Shown: positions 1 to 7,763 of the stretch, one piece after another | Layout of the letters: the number at the start of each line of letters is the position of its first letter | How positions within the stretch are numbered: position 1 is the stretch's first letter | Source: Paraeggerthella hominis | GTDB taxonomy: Bacteria > Actinomycetota > Coriobacteriia > Coriobacteriales > Eggerthellaceae | NCBI RefSeq assembly: GCF_021044775.1 | Contig: NZ_JAJNOQ010000002.1 | Span: 1-64,000 of the forward strand | Direction: 5' to 3' | Length of the DNA stretch: 64,000 nt | Translations under genes and position numbers: made by a program | Notes under the pieces: model-generated | Database searches by the model: none | What the model was told of the DNA's origin: nothing | What the model saw: only the letters and a program-made list of their open reading frames with translations

Positions 1-365
1 AGATATTCGACCTCGTAAGGGAAGCGTAGAACTCGGGGGGGGGGGGGTGCGGGATGGGTGCGGGCGCGGGATGGGGGGGGGTGGGATGGGGGCTGGAGCG
101 GGGGCGGGCGAGAAACTGAGCGCGGAGCACTCGACTTCCAGATGCTGCCTGGGAGATACGGGCCTCCTGGTCAGCCTTGCGTTTTGGGATAAGAAGCACC
201 AGGACAATGACCTGTATCAGGCTATCCTCCTTGGCACGCTAAACGTGAATGAAGGGATGCTCACGGAAAACGCGATCGCGCTCGACGGCACCGGCGCCGC
301 ACGCAAAGAGAGGGCCGCAACTCCAGGAGTCCGGCCCTCTCTTTTCTACGCAGTATTCGGACGGG
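1..365. other. Non-coding region with G-rich tract
   Basis: No credible gene is seen here. The plus strand holds a run of 13 G at 35-47 and a run of 9 G at 73-81, with several more GGG groups up to about 112. This is low-complexity sequence with strong potential for a G-quadruplex. The part from 120 to 300 shows no recognisable coding or regulatory signal. The terminator of the amino acid transporter operon lies at 305-344. Confidence 0.7.
305..344. terminator. Terminator after amino acid ABC operon
   Basis: A 12-bp perfect stem (AAAGAGAGGGCC with GGCCCTCTCTTT) encloses a 16-base loop, 22 bases downstream of the ATPase stop codon. A short T-run follows on the plus strand, so it may stop transcription from both sides. 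Confidence 0.75.
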
Positions 366-1121
366 TTACGAAATGTGTCCGAGGAAGTCTTTGGTACGGT
401 CGGACTTCGGATGGTCGAACACCTCTTCCGGCGTTCCCTGCTCCACGATGAAGCCGCCGTCCATGAAGATGACGCGGTCGGCCACATCGCGCGCGAAGCC
501 CATTTCGTGCGTGACCACGATCATGGTCATACCCGCTTTCGCCAGGCTTTTCATAACGCCCAGAACGTCGCGCACAAGCTCTGGATCAAGCGCGCTGGTA
601 GCCTCGTCGAACAGCATGACATGGGGATCCATGGCCAACGCGCGCGCAATAGCCACGCGCTGCTGCTGGCCGCCCGACAGCTCGGACGGCTTGTACTCCA
701 CGCGCTCGCCAAGGCCCACGCGCTCAAGCTGCTCGATCGCGATCTGCTCGGACTCCTCCTTGCCGCGACGGAGCACCTTCTGCTGAGCCAGCATCACGTT
801 GCGCTTCGCCGTAAGGTGCGGGAACAGATTGAAGTTCTGAAACACCATGCCAACCTTGGCGCGCACTTTGTTGATGTCGGTCTTCTTCGAGGTGATCTCG
901 GTATCCTCGAAGAAGATGCGGCCCTCGGTGGGCGTTTCCAGCATGTTCACGCACCGAAGCAGCGTGGACTTTCCCGAGCCGGACGGCCCCAGGATAACCA
1001 CCACTTCGCCGCGATACACGTCAAGGTCAATGCCCCGCAGCACCACGTTGTCGCCAAACGCCTTGCGCAGTCCTTCGATACGCACGACGGGGGCCTCCGA
1101 AGATTCCTTTACATCGTTCAT
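366..1121 (-). CDS. Polar amino acid ABC transporter, ATP-binding protein
   Basis: This is the ATPase of a polar amino acid importer and it energises uptake at the inner face of the membrane. The 251-residue product has the usual length of the GlnQ/HisP family. Visible motifs in order are Walker A GPSGSGKST (about 45-53), Q-loop Q95, signature LSGGQ (148-152), Walker B ending in DE at 172-173, and the H-loop histidine near 205. The start has a good ribosome site (GGAGG, 7 bases before ATG). It is the last gene of a binding protein-permease-ATPase operon and begins 12 bases after the permease stop. The exact amino acid cannot be told from sequence; glutamine, arginine, histidine and cystine importers share this family. 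Confidence 0.93.
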   Translation of the reverse strand: MNDVKESSEAPVVRIEGLRKAFGDNVVLRGIDLDVYRGEVVVILGPSGSGKSTLLRCVNMLETPTEGRIFFEDTEITSKKTDINKVRAKVGMVFQNFNLFPHLTAKRNVMLAQQKVLRRGKEESEQIAIEQLERVGLGERVEYKPSELSGGQQQRVAIARALAMDPHVMLFDEATSALDPELVRDVLGVMKSLAKAGMTMIVVTHEMGFARDVADRVIFMDGGFIVEQGTPEEVFDHPKSDRTKDFLGHIS

Positions 1122-1133
1122 GGAAGCACCTCC

Positions 1134-2549
1134 TTAATGGCTCAGTCGGCCGCTGGGCGAGGGGTCGTCCCCCACCGCACCCGGGCCGGCAAACGTCTCG
1201 GACATGCGAATGCTGCGCGCTACGGCAGCGTCGGAATCGGGAAGGATCGCATCGGTGGGATTGCTGCCCAAACCCGCATGCGCGCCCTTCTTGCGCTTCC
1301 TGCGACCGCCCGCCATGCGCTGCTCCATCGAGTTGATGAGCTTCGTCATGGGGATGGTCACGATCAAGTAGAAGCCCGCGGCCACGATGTAGGGCGTTAC
1401 GTTGCCCGTTGCCGCCGTGATGGTCTTCGAGAACATCATGATTTCCATAACGCCGACAGCCGCCAAGAGCGAGGTGTCCTTGTACATAAGGATGAACTCG
1501 CTGGTCATCGTAGGAATGACGCGACGAATGGTCTGCGGAATGATCACGTAGAACATAGTCTGCGCGCCGTTCATGCCCAATGAGCGGGCCGCTTCGAACT
1601 GGCCCGTGTTGATGGACTGGATGCCCGCACGGAATATCTCGGCCAGATACGCGCTGGAGTTCAGCACCAGCACGATGGCTCCCAGGACGAACAGGTCCAT
1701 CTTGATGCCGAGCAGCGGCAGACCGAAGAACGCGATGTAGATCTGCAAGAACAGCGGCGTGCCGCGCACGACGTTGATGTACGTTGCGCCGATAGCGCGC
1801 GGAATACGGCTTTTCGCCATGCGAAGGAACGACCACATCAACCCCAGGGGTATGGACAGCGGGAAGCTGACCACCACCAGCGCAAGGGCCACAAGCCAAC
1901 CGGAGAATACCGTGGGCACCGATGTCACGACGATCGTGGGATCGAAGAACAGATGGAGGAACTTGTTGGAGTTCCACGCCTTCACCCATTCTTGCTGCCC
2001 GAGCCACGAGGACAGCTGATCGGCTGGCGACGTGCTGACTACGGTGAACGTCTTGTCGGTTGCAGGCATGTCATGCTGCTGCCCATCGGCGGTTGTGTAG
2101 CTTCCCGCCAGGCCGAAGCTTCCGCCTCCGCCCGGTAGCAACACGCGATTGCATTCCAGCATGACAAGCGAACCGGCAGGAGCGGGATCAGCGAAAGACG
2201 CCGTCACCCGCACGCCGTCGACCGTCGCCTGAGCGGCCACGTCCAAACGGTCGAGCCCGTTCATGACCGTGACCTTCACGTTTTCAGCTTCAACCGTGGA
2301 ACCTTCGGGCAAGTCGATGACCACCTGGGACAAAGACTCGTCCTCGGCTGTTTGACCCTGCCACGTAACGCGCGTGGGCGTGGCACCGAGCACCTGCGAA
2401 CCGTCGGCGTCGTTGGGCTGGGCGCTCCAACGCTCGGTTTCCAACGCATGCGCGCACAAGGGCTGGGCCAGCGAAACGGCAAGTGCCGCAGCGGCCAAGA
2501 CCACTGCGACACGAGCGATGTGCGCTTTTGCACCGTTAACGATGTTCAT
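1134..2549 (-). CDS. Amino acid ABC permease with N-terminal extracytoplasmic domain
   Basis: The C-terminal half is a HisM/GlnP-type permease: about five membrane segments from residue 213 on, with the ATPase-contact EAA loop (EAARSLG, about 319-325). The family is normally near 220-250 residues, but this product has 471. The extra N-terminus starts with a signal-peptide-like hydrophobic segment (about 11-34) and continues with roughly 175 polar, beta-rich residues that should lie outside the membrane. A charged tail of about 60 residues follows the last membrane segment. No clear Shine-Dalgarno is seen before the ATG; it starts 17 bases after the binding-protein stop and may be translationally coupled. 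The role of the extra domain is not known to me; it could be a tethered accessory or binding domain. Confidence 0.88.
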   Translation of the reverse strand: MNIVNGAKAHIARVAVVLAAAALAVSLAQPLCAHALETERWSAQPNDADGSQVLGATPTRVTWQGQTAEDESLSQVVIDLPEGSTVEAENVKVTVMNGLDRLDVAAQATVDGVRVTASFADPAPAGSLVMLECNRVLLPGGGGSFGLAGSYTTADGQQHDMPATDKTFTVVSTSPADQLSSWLGQQEWVKAWNSNKFLHLFFDPTIVVTSVPTVFSGWLVALALVVVSFPLSIPLGLMWSFLRMAKSRIPRAIGATYINVVRGTPLFLQIYIAFFGLPLLGIKMDLFVLGAIVLVLNSSAYLAEIFRAGIQSINTGQFEAARSLGMNGAQTMFYVIIPQTIRRVIPTMTSEFILMYKDTSLLAAVGVMEIMMFSKTITAATGNVTPYIVAAGFYLIVTIPMTKLINSMEQRMAGGRRKRKKGAHAGLGSNPTDAILPDSDAAVARSIRMSETFAGPGAVGDDPSPSGRLSH

Positions 2550-2566
2550 GATTCGAAACAGTCAGA

Positions 2567-3367
2567 CTACTTGAGCCACTTGGCAACAAGCTCGTCGTAC
2601 GTGCCGTTGTCCCGCACGGCCTTGAGCGCTTCGTTGAGAGCCTTCGTCAGCTCAGGATTCTCTTTGCTCACCACAACGGCGTACTGCTCGCCCGTGGGAA
2701 TCTCCTTGATGACTTCGCAGTCGGAATACGCCTTCACGTAATAGTTCGCAACGGGCAGGTCAACGGAAATCGCGTCGATCTGGCCCGAATCGAGGGCGGC
2801 GAACACGGCCGTCATCTCGTCGTACGCGGTCACTTCGGCGTCCTTGATGTTCTCGGCAGCCCACTCGTAGCCGGTCGTGCCGGACTGAGCGCCGATCTTC
2901 TTGCCCTCAAGCTGCGACACGTCGGTGATGCCCGAATCCTTGCGCACGGTGATGCTCTGGTTCACGTCGCAGTACGAATCGGTGAAGTCGATCTGCTGCA
3001 GGCGCTTGTCGGTGATGGTGAACGAGGAAACTCCCACGTCGGCCTTGCCGCCAGCCTGGATAAGCGGAACGATGGTGTCGAACTTGGTGGAAGGCAGGTA
3101 CTCGCACTCAAGGCCCATTTCCTTGGCAAGGGCGTTCATGAGGTCCACCGCAAAACCCTCGGGCTTGTCGCCGTTAAGATTCTCGAACGGCGGAAAATCG
3201 AGCGATGCGGCAACGGTAAGCTTACCGCCGTTGACCAGCTGGTAGCCCCCGTCGGCTCCCGCTGCATCCGAAGCGGCGTTCTGGTCGCCGGACGAGCAGC
3301 CGAACAGCGTCAGCGTTGCGGCCAGCATGCCCGCAACGGCAACGAGGCCCCATTTCTTGATATTCAT
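2567..3367 (-). CDS. Amino acid ABC transporter substrate-binding lipoprotein
   Basis: This is an extracellular solute-binding protein of family 3 (bacterial periplasmic amino acid binding fold), 266 residues. It begins with a lipoprotein signal peptide; the lipobox LFGC places the lipidated cysteine at residue 24. The mature part has the typical LTVAASLDFPPFE opening and the VGVSSFTIT/DFTDSY segments of the family. I chose the ATG at 3367 because GGGGAGAGG lies 5 bases upstream; an in-frame GTG 18 bases earlier has no such site. It is the first gene of the three-gene importer and is preceded by a strong promoter and an inverted repeat. Confidence 0.92.
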   Translation of the reverse strand: MNIKKWGLVAVAGMLAATLTLFGCSSGDQNAASDAAGADGGYQLVNGGKLTVAASLDFPPFENLNGDKPEGFAVDLMNALAKEMGLECEYLPSTKFDTIVPLIQAGGKADVGVSSFTITDKRLQQIDFTDSYCDVNQSITVRKDSGITDVSQLEGKKIGAQSGTTGYEWAAENIKDAEVTAYDEMTAVFAALDSGQIDAISVDLPVANYYVKAYSDCEVIKEIPTGEQYAVVVSKENPELTKALNEALKAVRDNGTYDELVAKWLK

Positions 3368-3387
3368 ATCCTCTCCCCTTTCCACAA

Positions 3388-3406
3388 TGTTCGCTCTTTC
3401 CGAACA
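3388..3406. promoter_or_regulatory. Inverted repeat (possible operator)
   Basis: TGTTCG-N7-CGAACA, a perfect 6-bp inverted repeat, lies between the promoter and the start of the binding-protein gene. It could bind a repressor or form a small mRNA hairpin. No regulator of this operon is present nearby. Confidence 0.4.
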
Positions 3407-3429
3407 TGCACATGGTATGCAGTCGCACC

Positions 3430-3458
3430 ACTATACGGCCCCGAGCGCGTTTTATCAA
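3430..3458 (-). promoter_or_regulatory. Sigma-A-type promoter of the amino acid importer
   Basis: On the minus strand TTGATA (3458-3453) and TATAGT (3435-3430) are separated by exactly 17 bases. Predicted transcription starts near 3423, about 55 bases before the ATG at 3367. Confidence 0.65.
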
Positions 3459-3742
3459 AGAACTATGCGTTTCGAACTGGATAGGCAGGGCCTGACGGCC
3501 CCCGAGCGGTCGTTTCAGGGGGTTCTACGGTTTAGCGCAGTAAAGTGGTGGAGCGTGTTGGGGACGCGGGTGTGGGTGTGGGTGTGGGTGTGGGGATGCG
3601 GCGTACGGGGGCGTGGGGCGGTCCGGGCGCGGCGGCGCGGCGGTCGAGCCGTGCGGGCGCGTGGGCGCGGCGGCCCGGCCGTCCGCCTGTGCGGGCGTGC
3701 CCGGCCAAACCGCCGCCCCAAGCGGCAAGACAAGCCGACGGG

Positions 3743-4534
3743 CTAGGCAGCAGGAATGCGAAAGCCCAGATACGGGATTCCTCCGAACCGGCCATGGTAA
3801 TCCGACCCGCCCGTGCATATCAATCCGTAGCGTTCGGCCACATTCGCACAGCGCGCATGATCGATGGGCGTGTGGTCGGGGTGGAACCGCTCGATACCTC
3901 CCAAACCGCATTCCGCAAGCGCCGGAACCATATCGTAGCTATCCAGCTGACCGGGGTGCGCCAAAACAGCCAGCCCCCCGTCCTCCACGATAGCCGTCAC
4001 GGCATCGCGCGCGTCCACGTACGCGATATCGCGATCGCAGATGCCGCCGTTCTTGAACAAGCTTCGGTACAGCGCGCGATAGGCTGCGGATACGTACGGC
4101 TCATCGGTGAGCGCCGCCATGATGTGCTGCTTGTACAACGCCGTGGAAGCGCAGCTCAGCGCAAGGGCCTTCGACACATCGACACGATAGCCGGCCGATG
4201 CCAACCGATCAAGCTGCCAAAGCGAATTCGCGTTGCGACGCTCGAGCGTGGGCGCGCACAGGGCCTCCACCGCTGACGCCCCCTCGTGCAGTCCCAAGCC
4301 CAGCACGTGCACCTTGCGCATGCGCTCGAAATCGTACGCGCTTATCTCCACGCCGCCCACCACGCGAACATCCAGTCGCTCTCCCAGCTTGGCTGCCTGG
4401 TCAAGCCCTCGCGTCGTGTCGTGGTTCGTGAACGCCACGCGCCCAATGCCGCGCTGGCGCGCCTGCTCGAGCACCTCCTCGAACGTGTCCGAGCCGTCCG
4501 AAACGGTGGTATGCACATGGAGATCTTCGATCAC
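3743..4534 (-). CDS. PHP-domain cyclic phosphodiesterase of the C-P lyase pathway (PhnPP-type)
   Basis: A 263-residue PHP-family metal-dependent phosphoesterase. Metal-binding motifs are visible: HVHTTVSDG near the N-terminus (H6, H8, D13), GGVEIS, LAHPG, and GGSDYHG near the C-terminus. It overlaps phnL by 4 bases (ATGA) and is the last gene of the C-P lyase operon. A PHP enzyme with the same genomic setting from Eggerthella lenta was shown to hydrolyse phosphoribosyl 1,2-cyclic phosphate through both phosphate esters to ribose 5-phosphate and phosphate (EC 3.1.4.57). By homology and context this protein should do the same, replacing PhnP and making PhnN unnecessary. Function is inferred; the family assignment is clear. 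Confidence 0.85.
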   Translation of the reverse strand: MIEDLHVHTTVSDGSDTFEEVLEQARQRGIGRVAFTNHDTTRGLDQAAKLGERLDVRVVGGVEISAYDFERMRKVHVLGLGLHEGASAVEALCAPTLERRNANSLWQLDRLASAGYRVDVSKALALSCASTALYKQHIMAALTDEPYVSAAYRALYRSLFKNGGICDRDIAYVDARDAVTAIVEDGGLAVLAHPGQLDSYDMVPALAECGLGGIERFHPDHTPIDHARCANVAERYGLICTGGSDYHGRFGGIPYLGFRIPAA

Positions 4535-5289
4535 GCCATCATCCCTTCCTGCATGTTGAACTCATGATCGCACAACCCCTCCATGAATTCGAGGTCGTGG
4601 AAAATGCCGAGCATGGTGGTTCCCTCGGCTTTGAGCTGCTGGATCAGATCGCGCACCTTCAGCTTCGACGCATTGTCGAGCGATGCCGTGGGCTCGTCGA
4701 GCAGCAGCAGCCGGGGGCGCTTGATCATGGCCGCCGCAATGTTGAGCCGCAGCTTCTCGCCTCCCGAAAACGTGCGCGGATACAGCTCCCACAGCTCTTC
4801 GTCCAGGTCGAAGTGGCGAAGCATCCGCTCGGTTTCCGCCTCCGCCCGCTCGCGCTCGGTCGCGCCGTAGGCTTCCAATGCGCTTCTCAACACGATGTCG
4901 CGCGCGGTTTGGCGCGGCAGGGCATTTAAGAACTGGGACACGTAGCCCAGTTCGTAGGAGCGCAGGTACAGCATCTGGCGCTGCGTGGCCTGGGCGATGT
5001 CCACCAGGCCGAAGCGCGCGGAGTCGTACAGGATACGCCCGTGCTCAGGCAGGTTCGTGCGCCAGATGCAGCGCAGGATGGTGGACTTCCCGCTGCCGCT
5101 GCGACCGGTAATGCCCACGAACTGACCGGGGGCGATGGAGAACGAAATGTCGTGGCACCCCTGGATCCTCCGGTCCACCCGATGGAGCAAAAACGACTTC
5201 GACAGGCCCTCGATCTGAAGCAAGGGAGCTGCGGGAGCTCCCTGGACGGCCGTGCATGGCTCCAGGCCGTCGGAACGCTCGACGGTCAT
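4531..5289 (-). CDS. phnL: Phosphonate C-P lyase system ATP-binding protein PhnL
   Basis: A 252-residue ABC-type ATPase of the PhnL family with Walker A GRSGSGKST, the PhnL-like region around YVSQFLNALPRQTA, signature FSGGEKLR and Walker B LLLLDEPTASLD. PhnL is not a classical transporter; in E. coli it is part of the machinery (PhnG-H-I-L-M) needed for the first step of phosphonate breakdown. It begins one base after the phnM stop and overlaps the PHP gene at its end. A good ribosome site (GAGGTGATG) precedes the ATG. Confidence 0.93.
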   Translation of the reverse strand: MTVERSDGLEPCTAVQGAPAAPLLQIEGLSKSFLLHRVDRRIQGCHDISFSIAPGQFVGITGRSGSGKSTILRCIWRTNLPEHGRILYDSARFGLVDIAQATQRQMLYLRSYELGYVSQFLNALPRQTARDIVLRSALEAYGATERERAEAETERMLRHFDLDEELWELYPRTFSGGEKLRLNIAAAMIKRPRLLLLDEPTASLDNASKLKVRDLIQQLKAEGTTMLGIFHDLEFMEGLCDHEFNMQEGMMA

Positions 5290-5290
5290 G

Positions 5291-6646
5291 CTACATCACC
5301 TCGACGCACGCGGCGCGGGGTGCGCGAACAGCCTTGTCGCACTCGGCAAGGTCGCGCCCGTACCCGCACGGCTGATCGGGATAGTGCGAGCGAAACACGG
5401 AATGGCCGCCCACGAACGCGCGCGTGACCACCGGCATGGTGCGCTTGCCCGCGCCTTGCGCCAAGCCGGTCGAGGTGCCGCCAGCGCTTTCTCCGCAGGA
5501 GATCTCGCGCACCAGCAAGATGTCCGCGCGCTTGCCCACGGCAAGGGAGCCCACCTCGTCCGCAATGCCCGCAGCTTTCGCGGGATTGATGCTGACCAGG
5601 GAAAATGCTCGCGCGATATCCAACCCGCACCGATCGCGCAACGTGAACACGGCATCGAGCAGCGCCGCCGGATAGTAATCGCTGCACAGCACGTCGATCG
5701 CGCCGGCCTGCACGGCCTCGCGTGCGCTCAGATTGCCCGAATGGCTGTGGCCCAGCATGACGTTGGGCGCCCCGGCAATCGTGTGCATGCCGCGCGCCCG
5801 CGCCTCGCGGGCGATGTCGAGCGAAATGGGAAACTCGGAAATGGTGGCCTCCAAGCCGTCCATGAAAGCAAGCTTCTCCACGCTGTCGTCGTCGTGCGAG
5901 GCAATGGACACGCCGCGCTCGCGCGCGATGGAAGCCAAGGCGGTGATCTGGGCGTACGTCATTTTCTGGCTTTCCTGCTGCTGACGGACGATATCGCGCA
6001 CCTCGTCGTCGGAAACGTCACGGTAGCCTTTGAGCGTGTCGCCGAACACCAGCAGGTCACGGTACTGGCCCTGGCCGGGGGTGTGATCCATGAACGACAC
6101 CAGATCCACTTTGCCCGAACGCAAGAACTCCTCGATGTCGTCGTACAGATCCACCGAGTCCAATTCCACGCGCATGTGCAGGCGGTGGCGAATGAGGTGG
6201 TCGCGCTCTTCGCCGCCGCGCAGCGCCGCCACGCGGTCGATGAGCGCGCTCACGTTTCCGAAATCGCGAATGGGCTTGTGGTCGAAGATGTGCGCCCCGT
6301 ACACCGAAAGCGAGTGGAAGATGGTGGTCACGCCGTGCGACACCAGCTCGCGGTCGGCCTTGTACAGCGACGTGCTCAGGTCCATGACCACGCTCGGGCG
6401 CGGCGAGGCCACGTTTTCCACGTAGTCGGAGTGGATGTCGATCAGCCCGGGAGCCACATACGCGCCGCGCGCATCGACTACGGGAAGCACGCCGACGACG
6501 GAATCGGGCTGCGCGTCGAAATCCGACACGCTGGAAGGCTCGATGGAAGCGATGCGCCCATCGATCACGACAACGTCGTGATCGGGCAATACGCGATCGG
6601 CGCACACCACCGTACCGCCGCGGATGATGCAAGAGCTGTTGTCCAT
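5291..6646 (-). CDS. phnM: Alpha-D-ribose 1-methylphosphonate 5-triphosphate diphosphatase PhnM
   Basis: An amidohydrolase-family protein of 451 residues that should remove pyrophosphate from the ribose triphosphate intermediate made by PhnI. The N-terminal half has the pattern VVDARGAYVAPGLIDIHSD, where the metal-binding aspartate/histidine pair lies; ISFMDHTPGQGQ-like and SDYYP segments follow as in other PhnM proteins. It is longer than E. coli PhnM (378), chiefly through linkers and the C-terminus. I chose the ATG at 6646 (AAAGGA 8 bases upstream); the frame stays open further upstream to 6940, but that part lies in the hairpin-rich spacer and is not protein-like. Confidence 0.92.
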   Translation of the reverse strand: MDNSSCIIRGGTVVCADRVLPDHDVVVIDGRIASIEPSSVSDFDAQPDSVVGVLPVVDARGAYVAPGLIDIHSDYVENVASPRPSVVMDLSTSLYKADRELVSHGVTTIFHSLSVYGAHIFDHKPIRDFGNVSALIDRVAALRGGEERDHLIRHRLHMRVELDSVDLYDDIEEFLRSGKVDLVSFMDHTPGQGQYRDLLVFGDTLKGYRDVSDDEVRDIVRQQQESQKMTYAQITALASIARERGVSIASHDDDSVEKLAFMDGLEATISEFPISLDIAREARARGMHTIAGAPNVMLGHSHSGNLSAREAVQAGAIDVLCSDYYPAALLDAVFTLRDRCGLDIARAFSLVSINPAKAAGIADEVGSLAVGKRADILLVREISCGESAGGTSTGLAQGAGKRTMPVVTRAFVGGHSVFRSHYPDQPCGYGRDLAECDKAVRAPRAACVEVM

Positions 6647-6902
6647 GGAAGAATTCCTTTCGGGAGTTGGTCGGGCAGGAGCGAAGCGACCTGCCCATGC
6701 CGCCGCCAGGCGGCATGCGGGGCGTGCTGGTTGGCGTAGTACGTCAGCGAGGGGGCTTCCCGGTGCCCAAGATTGGCGCGAAGGCTCGAGGAAGCGTGCT
6801 TTTGCACGCGACGAGGGCCTGGAGCGCCAAGATTGGGTGCCGGAAGCTCCCGCAGCGTCGGGCGGTTCCGGCGGTCTACCGACCGCCGGAACCCGCTGCT
6901 CG
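6647..6902 (-). repeat. Hairpin-rich spacer inside the phn operon
   Basis: The 256 bases between phnK and phnM hold at least four inverted repeats. In transcription order: CTGCTC-N4-GAGCAG at the phnK stop (6911-6896); a perfect 13-bp stem with a 4-base loop at 6893-6864; a long imperfect hairpin at 6850-6752 whose apex is GCGTGC-tttt-GCACGC and whose arms share CCAAGATTGG; and a 9-bp stem with a 4-base loop at 6717-6696. No protein coding is apparent. Such a structure could stabilise the upstream phnD-K message, attenuate expression of phnMLP, or be a repeat element that inserted there. Confidence 0.75.
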
Positions 6903-7763
6903 TCAGAGCAGCGAATAGACGAGCTGCTGGGTGTAGGCATGCTGGGGATCCTCGAGGATCTGGTCGGTCAGGCCGCTTTCGATGACGCGGCCGTCCAGCA
7001 TGACCAGGGTGCGATCAGCCAGCATGCGGATAACGCCCAGGTCGTGGCTTACCACCAACATGCTCACGTTGAAGTCGCGCCTGATCTGCTGGATAAGATC
7101 GAGCACGGCGGCCTGCACGGACAGGTCGAGCCCCGTGGTCACCTCGTCGAGCAGCAGGATGGGCGGGTTGTTGGACAGGGCCTTCGCAATCTGAACGCGC
7201 TGCTGCATGCCGCCGGAAAAGTTGCGCGGCGGCTCCACCGCGCGCGCCTGCGGTATGTTCACGCGCTCCAGCAAGTCCTCGCCTCGTGCGCGCATGGCGC
7301 CCACGTTGCGGCTGCCTGCGGCTATCATCTGCTCGGCAATGTTGGACAAGCTGGAAAAATCCATCCGCAAGCCCAGATACGGGTTCTGATACACCATGCC
7401 GAACACCGTGTTCCGAATAGCCCGACGCTGCTGCGACGACAAATCGAACAGGTTGGCGGCGCCACCGTCGTACGGCAGTGCGCGAACGTCGCCCGACGTT
7501 GCCTCCTCGTCGAAGAACAGGCACTTCATGAACGTGGACTTTCCGCTGCCGGACTCGCCCACCACGCCCACGATCTCGGCGGGGAACACGTCCAAGCTCA
7601 CGTCGCGCACCGCATGCACCGTACCGCAGCGCGGGCACACGTTGCGCTCGAGCTGCGCCGAGGAATCCAGGCAATACGCGCAACCGGAGCCGAACCGCTT
7701 CGACAGGTGGCGCACCGACAAGCTGGGCGTTTCATCTGCGCCGAAGTGCTGCGCATCAAGCAT
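6903..7763 (-). CDS. phnK: Phosphonate C-P lyase system protein PhnK
   Basis: An ABC-type ATPase of 286 residues with Walker A GESGSGKST, signature FSGGMQQR and Walker B ILLLDEVTTGLD. In E. coli PhnK binds the PhnGHIJ core complex through PhnJ. Between the first strand and the Walker A region there is an insert with four cysteines in two CxxC pairs (C28, C31, C43, C46), which looks like a zinc- or iron-binding knuckle absent from E. coli PhnK. It overlaps the end of phnJ by 8 bases; start at ATG 7763 preceded by GGAAGGAGCG. An in-frame extension up to 8015 lies wholly inside phnJ and was rejected. Confidence 0.92.
   Translation of the reverse strand: MLDAQHFGADETPSLSVRHLSKRFGSGCAYCLDSSAQLERNVCPRCGTVHAVRDVSLDVFPAEIVGVVGESGSGKSTFMKCLFFDEEATSGDVRALPYDGGAANLFDLSSQQRRAIRNTVFGMVYQNPYLGLRMDFSSLSNIAEQMIAAGSRNVGAMRARGEDLLERVNIPQARAVEPPRNFSGGMQQRVQIAKALSNNPPILLLDEVTTGLDLSVQAAVLDLIQQIRRDFNVSMLVVSHDLGVIRMLADRTLVMLDGRVIESGLTDQILEDPQHAYTQQLVYSLL

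Larger units (their letters stand above)
3368..3742. other. Intergenic region with G-rich repeats
   Basis: Contains no credible gene. The half next to the binding-protein gene holds its promoter and an inverted repeat. The rest (about 3545-3725) is very G-rich on the plus strand, including four tandem copies of GGGTGT (about 3568-3594) and alternating GGCGCGG units. Short GC hairpins such as GCCGC-CCCAA-GCGGC at 3712-3726 could help to end the phn transcript, but none has a T-run. Confidence 0.6.

Noticed and set aside
249..1583. A 444-codon plus-strand open frame
   Set aside because: Antisense to the amino acid ABC ATPase and permease, no ribosome site and no family features.
3515..3911. 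Several overlapping small open frames in the G-rich gap
   Set aside because: All translate to low-complexity Arg/Pro/Gly/His strings in every frame, a sign of compositional bias and not of coding.
6647..6940. N-terminal extension of PhnM
   Set aside because: It covers the hairpin spacer and is not conserved-looking; the ATG at 6646 has a good ribosome site and a family-like start.
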